Part shown: positions 6,941 through 14,128 of the stretch, piece after piece
Numbering within the stretch: the stretch's first letter is position 1
Layout: each line of letters begins with the position of its first letter
Assembly (NCBI GenBank): GCA_964467925.1
Contig: CAYXSX010000013.1
Coordinates: 1-20,047, forward strand
Direction of reading: 5' to 3'
From: CAYXSX01 sp964467925
GTDB taxonomy: Bacteria; Pseudomonadota; Alphaproteobacteria; Micavibrionales; Micavibrionaceae
DNA: 20,047 nt
Made by a program: the position numbers and the translations under genes
The notes under the pieces: generated by a model
What the model saw: only the letters and a program-made list of their open reading frames with translations
Told to the model about the DNA's origin: nothing
Database searches by the model: none

Positions 6941-7039
6941 GTTTTCATTAAAAACTTGAATAATAATTGTACGCGCCTGCGACAGAATTAAAACTATTAA
7001 TTGCGAACCTATCCCCTTTTTGATAGTTCTCACCGCGTT

Positions 7040-8548
7040 ATGAGCACGCAAAAACTACATATTATCGGCGCGGGACTGGCCGGATCGGAAGCGGCGTGGC
7101 AGGCTGCGGAGGCCGGCGTTGAGGTTATCCTGCATGAAATGCGCCCAAAAACGCTGACCCACGCACACCAAACAGGGTATTGCGCCGAGCTTGTCTGTTC
7201 CAACTCCTTCCGCTCCGACGATCATGAGCACAACGCCGTCGGCCTGCTGCATGAGGAAATGCGGCGCATGAACTCCCTCATCATGCGCGAGGGGGCCAAG
7301 GCCGCCGTTCCCGCGGGCGGCGCGCTGGCCGTTGACCGCGACATATTCTCCGAGGGCGTTACCAAGGCCCTGCGCAATCACCCCCGCATTACGATTGAAG
7401 AGGGAGAGATCACAGGCCTGCCCCCGGAAGAATGGAGCCAGACCATCATCGCCACAGGCCCGCTCACCTCCACCTCCCTCGCCGAAGCCATCAAGGACAT
7501 CACGGGCGAGCAGGAACTCTCCTTTTTCGACGCCATCGCACCCATCGTCCATACCGAAAGCATCGACATGAGCGTAGCATGGTTCCAATCCCGTTATGAT
7601 AAGGTCGGCCCGGCGGGTGACGGCAAAGACTACATCAACTGCCCGATGACGAAGGATCAGTACGAAGCCTTCATCCGTGAACTGACTACGGCTGAATACG
7701 GCCTTTTCAAGGAATGGGAACTGCCCTCCGGCTCCCCTACCCTCGCCGAGCAAGAGGTCGACACCCCCTATTTCGATGGCTGTATGCCGATTGAGATCAT
7801 GGCCGCAAGAGGGCCTGAAACCCTACGCTACGGCCCCATGAAACCCGTCGGCCTGACCAACCCGCACAGTGAGAAACAACCCTACGCCGTGGTGCAGCTC
7901 CGTCAGGACAACGCACTGGGCACGCTTTATAATATGGTAGGGTTCCAGACCAAGATGAAATATGGCGAGCAAACCCGCGTCTTTAAAATGATCCCGGGCC
8001 TTGAAAACGCCGAATTCGCACGGCTGGGCGGCCTGCACCGCAACACCTTCATCAATTCGCCAAAACTGCTGGACTGGCAGTTACGCCTGAAACATCCCTC
8101 CTTTCGTCATTGCGAACCCGGCCTTAAGCCGGGTGAAGCAATCCAGAATGGTGCTTGTGGCTCTGGATTGCCGCGTCGCTACGCTCCTCGCAATGACGAA
8201 CAGGTAATAAGATTCGCCGGGCAAATCACGGGCTGCGAGGGTTATGTCGAAAGCGCCGCAGTCGGCATCATGGCCGCGCACTTCGCCGCCGCCGAAATTC
8301 TGGGCCGCGACATCACCGCCCCGCCGCTGACCACCGCGATGGGCGGGCTCCTCAATCACATCACGGGCGGCGCAGATAGCGGCACCTTCCAGCCGATGAA
8401 CATCAATTTCGGCCTCCTGCCCCCGCTTGCCGCTGACGAAATGTTCCAGATCACACCGAACGGCAAAAAGAAAAAGCTCAAGGGCAAAGACAAGAAAAAA
8501 ACCCTGACAACGCGTGCGCTCAGGGCTTTTGATGATTGGCGTAAATAA
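7040..8548 (+). CDS. trmFO: Methylene-THF--tRNA (uracil-54-C5) methyltransferase TrmFO with repeat-encoded insertion
   Basis: A flavoprotein that methylates U54 in the T-loop of tRNA using methylenetetrahydrofolate. The FAD motif is IIGAGLAGSEAAWQ at the N-terminus. Other family landmarks are HEMRPK, AELVCSNSFRSD, AVDRDIFSE, YINCPMTKDQYEAF, GCMPIEIMAARG, MVGFQTKMKYGEQ, HRNTFINSPKLLD, FAGQITGCEGYVESAA and NINFGLLPPL. At 502 residues it is longer than the usual 440-475. The excess is mainly residues 356-387, encoded by a palindromic repeat at 8105-8198, which sits just before the conserved FAGQITG flavin-binding segment and keeps the frame open. The C-terminus has a Lys-rich stretch (GKKKKLKGKDKKK). 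The ATG at 7040 is preferred over an in-frame TTG at 7001, which lies outside the family's normal start. Confidence 0.95.
   Translation: MSTQKLHIIGAGLAGSEAAWQAAEAGVEVILHEMRPKTLTHAHQTGYCAELVCSNSFRSDDHEHNAVGLLHEEMRRMNSLIMREGAKAAVPAGGALAVDRDIFSEGVTKALRNHPRITIEEGEITGLPPEEWSQTIIATGPLTSTSLAEAIKDITGEQELSFFDAIAPIVHTESIDMSVAWFQSRYDKVGPAGDGKDYINCPMTKDQYEAFIRELTTAEYGLFKEWELPSGSPTLAEQEVDTPYFDGCMPIEIMAARGPETLRYGPMKPVGLTNPHSEKQPYAVVQLRQDNALGTLYNMVGFQTKMKYGEQTRVFKMIPGLENAEFARLGGLHRNTFINSPKLLDWQLRLKHPSFRHCEPGLKPGEAIQNGACGSGLPRRYAPRNDEQVIRFAGQITGCEGYVESAAVGIMAAHFAAAEILGRDITAPPLTTAMGGLLNHITGGADSGTFQPMNINFGLLPPLAADEMFQITPNGKKKKLKGKDKKKTLTTRALRAFDDWRK
8105..8198. repeat. Palindromic repeat, CGTCATTGCG family, copy 2, in frame inside trmFO
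   Basis: A 94-bp element related to 682-768. The termini, extended by two bases each side, form a perfect 12-bp inverted repeat, TTCGTCATTGCG (8103-8114) and CGCAATGACGAA (8189-8200). Arm A is ACCCGGC/GCCGGGT (8116-8122 and 8128-8134). Arm B is GCAATCCAG (8138-8146) with CTGGATTGC (8163-8171). The core GTGCTTGTGGCTCTGGATTG matches copy 1. Read in the trmFO frame it has no stop and encodes 32 residues beginning RHCEPGLKPGEAIQ. Confidence 0.93.
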
Positions 8549-8575
8549 CGCGAACCTGACTAAAAAAGCGAAGTT

Positions 8576-8857
8576 CTAGACTTCTTCGTCGAAACTGGGG
8601 TCAAGGCCGAGATACTGCTCGAAATTATTCGCCAGTTCTTCACGCACCTGATTGGCGTTCACTTCTGCCTGAATCTGCTCTACCGCTGCCTGTGAAATCT
8701 CGATGCGGTCGATACGCTTTTGCGCCAGTTCTTCGGCGAGGAGCGCCCGCTCTTCCTGACGCTCAAGCGCACGCTGGTTGGCATCTGCCGTGGCCTGAAT
8801 CAGACCCCTGCTATCGGTTGTAAAAGAGGGAATCGTCCCTGTAATTGCAACACCCAT
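8576..8857 (-). CDS. Hypothetical 93-residue coiled-coil protein
   Basis: Not recognised. Residues 25-78 are an unbroken polar helix rich in Glu, Gln and Ala (for example RALERQEERALLAEELAQKR), probably a coiled coil. The N-terminus MGVAITGTIPSFTTDSRG is uncharged and resembles short structural or secretion-type leaders, but no signal peptide is evident. The C-terminus is acidic (LGLDPSFDEEV). AAGGAG lies seven bases before the ATG, a strong start signal for so small a gene. It converges with trmFO with a 27-bp gap and lies downstream of the NDUFAF6-like gene, with a candidate promoter of its own. Confidence 0.75.
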   Translation of the reverse strand: MGVAITGTIPSFTTDSRGLIQATADANQRALERQEERALLAEELAQKRIDRIEISQAAVEQIQAEVNANQVREELANNFEQYLGLDPSFDEEV

Positions 8858-8928
8858 AAGAATACTCCTTACTCAGTCTACTCAATAAAAATCCCTGACG
8901 AATCAGGTTACGCAGTAAATTTGCCCGT

Positions 8929-8957
8929 AACATACATGATTAATACCATAATTACAA
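8929..8957 (-). promoter_or_regulatory. Candidate promoter for the 93-residue orphan
   Basis: Read on the minus strand: TTGTAA, a 17-base spacer, then TATGTT, about 70 bases before the ATG at 8857. The -35 overlaps the stop of the upstream gene. Match to sigma-70 consensus is moderate. Confidence 0.35.
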
Positions 8958-9755
8958 GAATTTAGTGCGAACCGCCACCCGCATAGCCTTAAAAGCGGGC
9001 GGTAGCGCGGCTTTGGGCTGTAGAAGATTATAGCCAAAGCCCCTCATTTGCCCGTGATAAACCGCCGCCAAAGCCTGCGAAGCCTTTAAAACGGCGTTAT
9101 CCGCCTTTACGCCGGGCACAAACTCCCCGCACAATTCCTCTACAACTTTCGCCAGCACCTCGGGTTTACGTAGCGCAAGCAACTCCCCCTCGCTTATACC
9201 CTGTTTTTCAAGCAAAGACGCAGGCATAAAACACCGTCCCTGCCGCGCGTGATGCACCAGCGCGCGCAAAACCCCCATCAGCCCGTAATTAACAGCCACG
9301 CTTTGCACCGGGTCGGTGTCGGGGTTGCCCCCGCAAATCCGTACCGCCAGCCGCAAAAGCGGCGCATTCGTATAATCCAGATAATTAAGCAAGCCCCCCA
9401 CATCGCCGGGCGGCACGCCCTCAAGGTCGAATTCGCGGGCGTAGCAAAGCGCGTCGAACTCCTCCCGCGGTAAATCATGCGCCGCAATCGCCGCGGCCAG
9501 CGGCTTTACCACTTCATGCTCCAGCACAGTGCCGTTTTCGTAGATGTCCTTAATCGCATCGCGCCACCATTGCAGGCGGATCAACCCCAGCGTGGTTTCA
9601 CTCACCACCTCCCGCGTCTTGGCGATTTCATGATTGAACGCAAACAGCGCCCAGAGCGCCTCGCGCCGCGAAGCCGGAGCAAAAAGCGAAATCAGAAACC
9701 GGTCGGGATCAACCTTGCGCACCAGTTCACCGCAATAGGATAGGTTTTGAGACAT
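8952..9755 (-). CDS. Squalene/phytoene synthase-fold protein, NDUFAF6-like
   Basis: A 267-residue helical protein of the trans-isoprenyl diphosphate synthase fold. The stretch YCGELVRKVDPDRFLISLF, then ALWALFAFNHEIAKTREVV and SETTLGLIRLQWWRDAI, closely follows the pattern of mitochondrial complex I assembly factor NDUFAF6. The Asp-rich DxxxD metal motifs expected in catalytic squalene or phytoene synthases are not visible where they should be (AFNHEIAKTREVV has none), so terpene synthesis is doubtful. The longer reading frame starting at 9845 runs through a repeat array, so the ATG at 9755 is chosen; it has no good Shine-Dalgarno. The neighbouring Mth938-type gene is related to NDUFAF3, another complex I assembly factor, which supports this reading. 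Confidence 0.85.
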   Translation of the reverse strand: MSQNLSYCGELVRKVDPDRFLISLFAPASRREALWALFAFNHEIAKTREVVSETTLGLIRLQWWRDAIKDIYENGTVLEHEVVKPLAAAIAAHDLPREEFDALCYAREFDLEGVPPGDVGGLLNYLDYTNAPLLRLAVRICGGNPDTDPVQSVAVNYGLMGVLRALVHHARQGRCFMPASLLEKQGISEGELLALRKPEVLAKVVEELCGEFVPGVKADNAVLKASQALAAVYHGQMRGFGYNLLQPKAALPPAFKAMRVAVRTKFL

Positions 9756-9765
9756 AAATAAGGTT

Positions 9766-9968
9766 TTAACCACGAATGAACACAAATGGACACGAATATT
9801 TTTTGAACTACAGAGCACGCAGAGACAAACAGAGACCAAAGACATATTATTTTTAACGAAGATGTTCTTTGAGCTTTTGTATATTTTGCAATAAAGCCCT
9901 TAATAAAAAACTCTGCGCGCTCTGCGTCCTCTATAGTAAATCTTTTTATTCGCGTTCCTTCGTGGTTA
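9766..9968. repeat. Nested inverted array of CACGAA- and CAGAG-type short repeats
   Basis: The outer left arm carries spaced CACGAAT, CACAAAT and CACGAAT units (9766-9797), and the outer right arm is TTCGCGTTCCTTCGTGGTTA (9949-9968). The inner arms are ACTACAGAGCACGCAGAGAC (9808-9827, continuing to 9834) and CTCTGCGCGCTCTGCGTCCT (9911-9930, continuing to 9936). The middle, about 75 bases, is AT-rich with no gene. This array fills most of the gap between the divergent NDUFAF6-like gene and sodB. Confidence 0.8.
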
Positions 9969-10040
9969 AAAAATTCATCCTTGAATAACACCCCAAAGCT
10001 ATTAGGTTAGTGTTTGAATTCGAAAAAAGGAGAGATCAAG

Positions 10041-10667
10041 ATGTCCAAATTCACCCTGCCCGAGCTTCCCTACGCCTATGACGCGCTCGACCCTTACATG
10101 AGCGCGGAAACGCTGGAATACCATCATGACAAGCACCACAATGCCTATGTGACCAAGGGTAACGAGTTGCTCGAAAAGGCGGGCGACATGGGCGGCTCGC
10201 TAGAGGAAATAGTGATCAACGCCAAAAAGGCCGATAATGCGGGCCTGTTCAACAATGCGGGCCAGCACTGGAACCACCTGCATTTCTGGAACTGGATGGC
10301 CCCGAATGGCGGCGGTTCCCGCCCCGGCGATCTGGACGCGGCGATTAATGACAGCTTCGGCTCCTTCGACGATTTTCGCGGTAAATTTATCGAGGCTGGC
10401 GGGGGTCAGTTCGGCTCCGGCTGGGCATGGCTGGTGATGGATAAAAACGGCAAGTTGGAAATCATGAAAACCGCCAATGCCGATAACCCGCTCACCCACG
10501 GAAAAACGGCGCTTCTGGGCTGCGATGTTTGGGAACACTCCTATTACATCGATTACCGCAATGCGCGACCGAAATATCTCGAGGCATTCGTTGATAATCT
10601 CGTGAACTGGGAATATGTGACCGAGCTGTACGAAAAAGGGCCGTTGCAAAGTCTCGCCGCAGCCTGA
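10041..10667 (+). CDS. sodB: Superoxide dismutase, iron type
   Basis: Converts superoxide to oxygen and hydrogen peroxide, probably in the cytoplasm since no signal peptide is present. The 208 residues carry the four metal ligands: H28 (EYHHDKHH), H79 (QHWNHLHFW), D162 and H166 (CDVWEHSYYIDY). The active-site Gln at position 75 in FNNAGQ is the FeSOD placement, in contrast to the Gly of MnSOD. Cambialistic metal use cannot be excluded. AAGGAG at 10027-10032 is eight bases before the ATG, which rules out the longer frame from 10014. The gene stands alone on the plus strand amid minus-strand neighbours. Confidence 0.96.
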   Translation: MSKFTLPELPYAYDALDPYMSAETLEYHHDKHHNAYVTKGNELLEKAGDMGGSLEEIVINAKKADNAGLFNNAGQHWNHLHFWNWMAPNGGGSRPGDLDAAINDSFGSFDDFRGKFIEAGGGQFGSGWAWLVMDKNGKLEIMKTANADNPLTHGKTALLGCDVWEHSYYIDYRNARPKYLEAFVDNLVNWEYVTELYEKGPLQSLAAA

Positions 10668-10704
10668 AAGGCGTAGGCGGAAAACTGGCGGCTTAGGCTT
10701 TTTA
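10661..10704 (+). terminator. Weak candidate terminator of sodB
   Basis: AGCCTGA (10661-10667, including the stop codon) can pair with TTAGGCT (10693-10699) with one G-U pair, and is followed directly by a T run. The loop of about 25 bases is long, so support is modest. Confidence 0.3.
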
Positions 10705-10731
10705 TACATAAGCAACGGAATAATAAACCAG

Positions 10732-10760
10732 CTCCGTGACCTCCGTGTGCTCCGTGTTTA
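10732..10760. repeat. Solo CTCCGTG short-repeat arm
   Basis: Three spaced units, CTCCGTG, CTCCGTG and CTCCGTG, ending in TTTA. It matches the right arm at 4623-4640 but has no inverted partner nearby. Confidence 0.7.
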
Positions 10761-10766
10761 AAAATA

Positions 10767-11192
10767 TTAAGATAAAAGCAACGCCGCCAACACACGGCGG
10801 CCTTCGGCCATCAGAACATTATAGGTTCTGCACGCCGCGCCGGTATCCATGATATCGATAGAAACGCCCTGTTCCTTCAGGGCGGTTTTTACATCAGGCG
10901 GAAGAAATTTCATTTCTGATCCGCTACCGCAAAGAAACACATCAAAGCTTTGGGATAATTCGACTACTTGCGAGAAGTCCTTAACCCTCAGAGAAACAAA
11001 ACCGCTCTCCACCCCCTCGCTCACTCCCCCTTTTTCAATTTCTGAAACGATACGTTTCGTTTTCCATTCTTGCGTAAATTCTGAGGATACAATAACGGGG
11101 GTGGAATACACCTGCCCACTCACCTTAAATTTCCCGCCGGCATAGCTCTGGATGATCTGCGCGCCCTGTTTTACCAGCGGGGTAACATCCAT
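10767..11192 (-). CDS. Mth938-domain protein (NDUFAF3 homologue)
   Basis: A 141-residue soluble protein of the Mth938/DUF498 family, to which mitochondrial complex I assembly factor NDUFAF3 belongs. Family landmarks are VYSTPVIVSSEF, the core loop LCGSGSEMKFLPPDVKTAL, and the strongly conserved C-terminal MDTGAACRTYNVLMAEGRRV. The ATG overlaps the secF stop by one base (TGATG), so translation is probably coupled to secF. Linkage to secDF is a known alphaproteobacterial arrangement and has been taken to suggest a role in membrane protein insertion or complex I biogenesis; its biochemical activity is unknown. Confidence 0.9.
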   Translation of the reverse strand: MDVTPLVKQGAQIIQSYAGGKFKVSGQVYSTPVIVSSEFTQEWKTKRIVSEIEKGGVSEGVESGFVSLRVKDFSQVVELSQSFDVFLCGSGSEMKFLPPDVKTALKEQGVSIDIMDTGAACRTYNVLMAEGRRVLAALLLS

Positions 11193-12112
11193 CAGCCCTG
11201 CTCCGGCTCTCCGCGGCGCACATTAAAAAGCATCAACAGAGGCGCGGCAACGAAGATAGAAGAAAACGTGCCGATAAGAATGCCGAAAATCAGCGCGACG
11301 ACGAAATCCTGTATCACCGCTCCGCCGAAAACATAAAGCGCAATCAACGCCAAAACTGTCGTAAACGATGTCATGATGGTCCGGCTGAGCGTCTGGTTAA
11401 CGGTCAGGTTTAGCAGCTCCGTCAGCGGCATCTTCTTGTATTTACGAAGGTTTTCACGAATGCGGTCAAATACCACCACCGTGTCGTTGATGGAATAACC
11501 CGCGATCATCAAAATCGCCGCTACCGTAGACAGGCTAAATTCCATCTGTGTCATGGCAAACAAGCCGACCGTCACCAGCGCGTCATGTGCCAGACCGATC
11601 AACGCTGAAACGCCGAACTGCCATTCAAACCGGAACCACACATAGGCCATAATACCGAGAATGGAAAAGATAATAGCCATCAGCCCCTGTTTCTTGAGCT
11701 CCTCGCCCACCTGCGGGCCGACGAATTCCGTCCGGCGGTAATCCACGGGCTCATCGAACTGCGCATCAATCGCGCCATGCAGCTTTTCAATCGCGGCGGC
11801 CTGTTCTTCCGCCCCACCCTCCTGCTGCGGCATGCGGATCAAGAGGTCGTCAGGCTCGCCAAATTCCTGAATGGAAACAGCGCCCAGATCCAGCCCGTTT
11901 AACGCCTCGCGCATCGCTGCCAGATCGACCGTCTGCGGTGTTTTAATTTCCACCAATGTTCCGCCCGTAAAATCGATGCCGAAATTAAGCCCGTCTTTCG
12001 CCATAAAGAAAATGGCACCAAACAGCAGAAGCAATGAAAAGGCGAACGCGATATAACGCTGGCCGATAAAATTGATATTCGTTTCGTCTGGAATAAATTG
12101 TAATCCGCGCAT
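11192..12112 (-). CDS. secF: Protein translocase subunit SecF
   Basis: Inner-membrane RND-type partner of SecD that uses the proton motive force to help SecYEG release exported proteins. The 306 residues begin with a cytoplasmic tail and one membrane helix near 18-37. The periplasmic base motif is LNFGIDFTGGTLVEI. The last half has five helices, with the family motif GYSINDTVVVFDRIREN in the middle. Length is normal. The start lies 16 bases downstream of the secD stop, and the stop overlaps the next gene, so it is the middle of a tight operon. Confidence 0.97.
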   Translation of the reverse strand: MRGLQFIPDETNINFIGQRYIAFAFSLLLLFGAIFFMAKDGLNFGIDFTGGTLVEIKTPQTVDLAAMREALNGLDLGAVSIQEFGEPDDLLIRMPQQEGGAEEQAAAIEKLHGAIDAQFDEPVDYRRTEFVGPQVGEELKKQGLMAIIFSILGIMAYVWFRFEWQFGVSALIGLAHDALVTVGLFAMTQMEFSLSTVAAILMIAGYSINDTVVVFDRIRENLRKYKKMPLTELLNLTVNQTLSRTIMTSFTTVLALIALYVFGGAVIQDFVVALIFGILIGTFSSIFVAAPLLMLFNVRRGEPEQG

Positions 12113-12128
12113 TCTCGTTTTCCCGTTC

Positions 12129-13673
12129 CTAAACCTTTAACGTTGTCGGCTTTTTATAATGCATCCATGCCGCCACCATCACGCGGGTAATCATGATCGC
12201 CGCAAAGAAGGACGTTAAAATTCCGATCCCCAGTGTCACAGCAAAACCCTTGATCGGGCCGGTACCGAAAGAAAACAGGATCACTGCGGCGATCAGCGTT
12301 GTCAGGTTGGAATCAATGATAGTCGCCATCGCGCGGCTATACCCCGCATCCACCGCCGACATGGGCGAACGCCCGCCCGCAAGCTCCTCGCGGATGCGCT
12401 CGAAAATCAGCACGTTGGCATCAACGGCCATACCGATCGTCAACACGATCCCCGCAATACCGGGTAAGGTCAGCGTGGCCTGCAACATCGAAAGCAGCGC
12501 GAAAATCAGCGCGACGTTGATAATCAAGGCCACATTCGCCATCAAACCGAAAGATCCGTAAGCTACGAACATAAATACAAGAACCAATGCCAGACCGATC
12601 ACACTGGCGATCTTGCCCGCCTCAACTGAATCCGCACCCAGCGAGGGCCCAACACTGCGCTCCTCCAGAACCTTGAGCGGTGCAGGCAAAGCTCCCGCCC
12701 GCAACAGCAGCGCCAGATCATTCGCGCTTTGCACGGTAAACCCGCCGGAAATCTGCCCCTGCCCGCCGCAAATCGGCTCGCGGATATTGGGCGCGCTGAT
12801 AATTTCATCGTCCAGTACGATAGCAAACGGCTTGTTCACATTATTACGGGTAACGTCACAAAAACGCCGCGCACCGGCGTTATTCAGGCGAAAACTCACT
12901 ACCGCCTGCCCGCCGCCGTTAAAATTCGGCTGCGCCCCCGCCAGCATTTCACCCGTGATCATCGCCCGCCGCTCCACGTTCAAACGCTGGCCCGGACTGT
13001 CGAGATAAGGCAGCGAACGCCCGCCGCTCAGACCGTCACGCACAAGATGGAATGTTAATTTCGCCGTTTTACCCACAATCCGCTTAAGATCGGCAGCATT
13101 CGCCCCCGGAACCTGAAGCAAAATCCGGCGGTCACCCTGACGTGCGATAGAGGGCTCGGTGGTGCCAAGCTCGTCCACGCGGCGGCGTACGATTTCGATA
13201 GATTGCGAAATGGTCTGGTCGGTGATCTGCTTGATCGCCGCTTCATTAAGTTTCGCCTCGATTGTCTGCCCGTCTTCACCCGTCAGAACCTCAAGACCGG
13301 AATCGGTGCTCCGAATAATTCTGCGCGCCTCTTCTCCTTGCGCCGGATCGCGCAAGGTAATGCGCACGCCATGCTCTATCGCACCAATGCGGGAATAACC
13401 GATACTCTCCTTACGCAGCGCGGTGCGCAAATCCTGTACCAGAAGGTCCGCCCGATCGCGGAACACGACGTCCACATCAACCTCGTAAAGCAAATGCGCG
13501 CCGCCGCGAAGATCTAACCCCAAATTAACCGTTTTGGTCGGCATCCATGATGGAAGATGTTCTTGTGCCCAATTGCGCGCATCGTTGCCTATAACGTTGG
13601 GCATGGCGTACAGCACACCCCAAATGCAGACAATCAGTGTCAGATAGATTTTCCAGCGGGCAATATTGATCAT
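12129..13673 (-). CDS. secD: Protein translocase subunit SecD
   Basis: Large RND-type subunit of the SecDF complex, 514 residues. An N-terminal membrane helix near 7-25 is followed by the periplasmic P1 domain with VNLGLDLRGGAHLLYEVD, and then five C-terminal helices with GMAVDANVLIFERIREEL. Length and motif order are normal. The start codon directly abuts a tandem repeat belonging to the four-helix-bundle cassette, and no Shine-Dalgarno is visible upstream (only AT-rich repeat sequence), so its translation may be weak or coupled to the upstream gene. Confidence 0.97.
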   Translation of the reverse strand: MINIARWKIYLTLIVCIWGVLYAMPNVIGNDARNWAQEHLPSWMPTKTVNLGLDLRGGAHLLYEVDVDVVFRDRADLLVQDLRTALRKESIGYSRIGAIEHGVRITLRDPAQGEEARRIIRSTDSGLEVLTGEDGQTIEAKLNEAAIKQITDQTISQSIEIVRRRVDELGTTEPSIARQGDRRILLQVPGANAADLKRIVGKTAKLTFHLVRDGLSGGRSLPYLDSPGQRLNVERRAMITGEMLAGAQPNFNGGGQAVVSFRLNNAGARRFCDVTRNNVNKPFAIVLDDEIISAPNIREPICGGQGQISGGFTVQSANDLALLLRAGALPAPLKVLEERSVGPSLGADSVEAGKIASVIGLALVLVFMFVAYGSFGLMANVALIINVALIFALLSMLQATLTLPGIAGIVLTIGMAVDANVLIFERIREELAGGRSPMSAVDAGYSRAMATIIDSNLTTLIAAVILFSFGTGPIKGFAVTLGIGILTSFFAAIMITRVMVAAWMHYKKPTTLKV

Positions 13674-14120
13674 TTTTAGTTACAAGTTTTTAGTTACAAG
13701 TTGCAAGACGTTACAGTGTTTTAATCAAGCCGAACAGCATTTTAGATATTTCAAGATATTCCCTTTGCCATTTTTCATGGCAGGCTTGATCGATAAACTT
13801 CAAATCAAAACTGTAATCTATCCATACCGCCATTTCATGGCACGAACCTTTGGCTATCACAAGAAACCGCTTAAAATCGGTATCGGACGTCATCTGACGA
13901 CCGTACCCTTCGGCGATATTGGCGCATATACTCGAAGAAGCGCGCCTTATCTGGTCTGTAATCGCATATCGCTCTTCTCTGGGAAATGTTGCGGATGTTT
14001 TATATACCTCAAGTGAAATGGCGTAAGCTCTTTGAAAAACCTGCAAGTCGTAATGAGATTGCAAATACCTTCTGCTATCGTCATTAGCTTCTTGCAACTT
14101 GTAACTTGTCACTTGTAACT
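13673..14120. mobile_element. Four-helix-bundle gene cassette bounded by a perfect 16-bp inverted repeat
   Basis: AGTTACAAGTTGCAAG (13692-13707) is the exact reverse complement of CTTGCAACTTGTAACT (14091-14106). The left side also holds a perfect tandem duplication of TTTTTAGTTACAAG (13673-13686 and 13687-13700), and the right side has further ACTTGTAACT and ACTTGTCACT units up to 14120. The pair encloses exactly one gene. The block sits between yajC and secD, which are normally adjacent, so it looks inserted. No transposase is present. Confidence 0.65.
13711..14112 (-). CDS. Four-helix-bundle protein (23S rRNA intervening-sequence S23-like)
   Basis: Belongs to the family of small helical-bundle proteins first seen in 23S rRNA intervening sequences and related to the Avd protein of diversity-generating retroelements. 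Family marks are LQVFQRAYAISLEVYK, FPREERYAITDQIRRASSS and the near-invariant NIAEGYGR. The function is unknown. From GTG 14112 the protein is 133 residues, but the first ten or so are encoded by the inverted repeat; TTG codons at 14097 and at residue 17 are alternative starts closer to the usual family length. It reads in the same direction as secDF, so the operon is not interrupted. No reverse transcriptase or rRNA lies nearby in this window. Confidence 0.85.
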   Translation of the reverse strand: MTSYKLQEANDDSRRYLQSHYDLQVFQRAYAISLEVYKTSATFPREERYAITDQIRRASSSICANIAEGYGRQMTSDTDFKRFLVIAKGSCHEMAVWIDYSFDLKFIDQACHEKWQREYLEISKMLFGLIKTL

Positions 14121-14128
14121 ACCTTTAC

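Noticed and set aside
9756..9845. N-terminal extension of the NDUFAF6-like protein
   Set aside because: It translates the short-repeat array, giving Cys/Val-rich low-complexity sequence not found in the family; the ATG at 9755 fits the family start.
13711..14112. Remnant of a diversity-generating retroelement, because of the Avd-like protein
   Set aside because: No reverse transcriptase, template repeat or variable repeat is visible around it.
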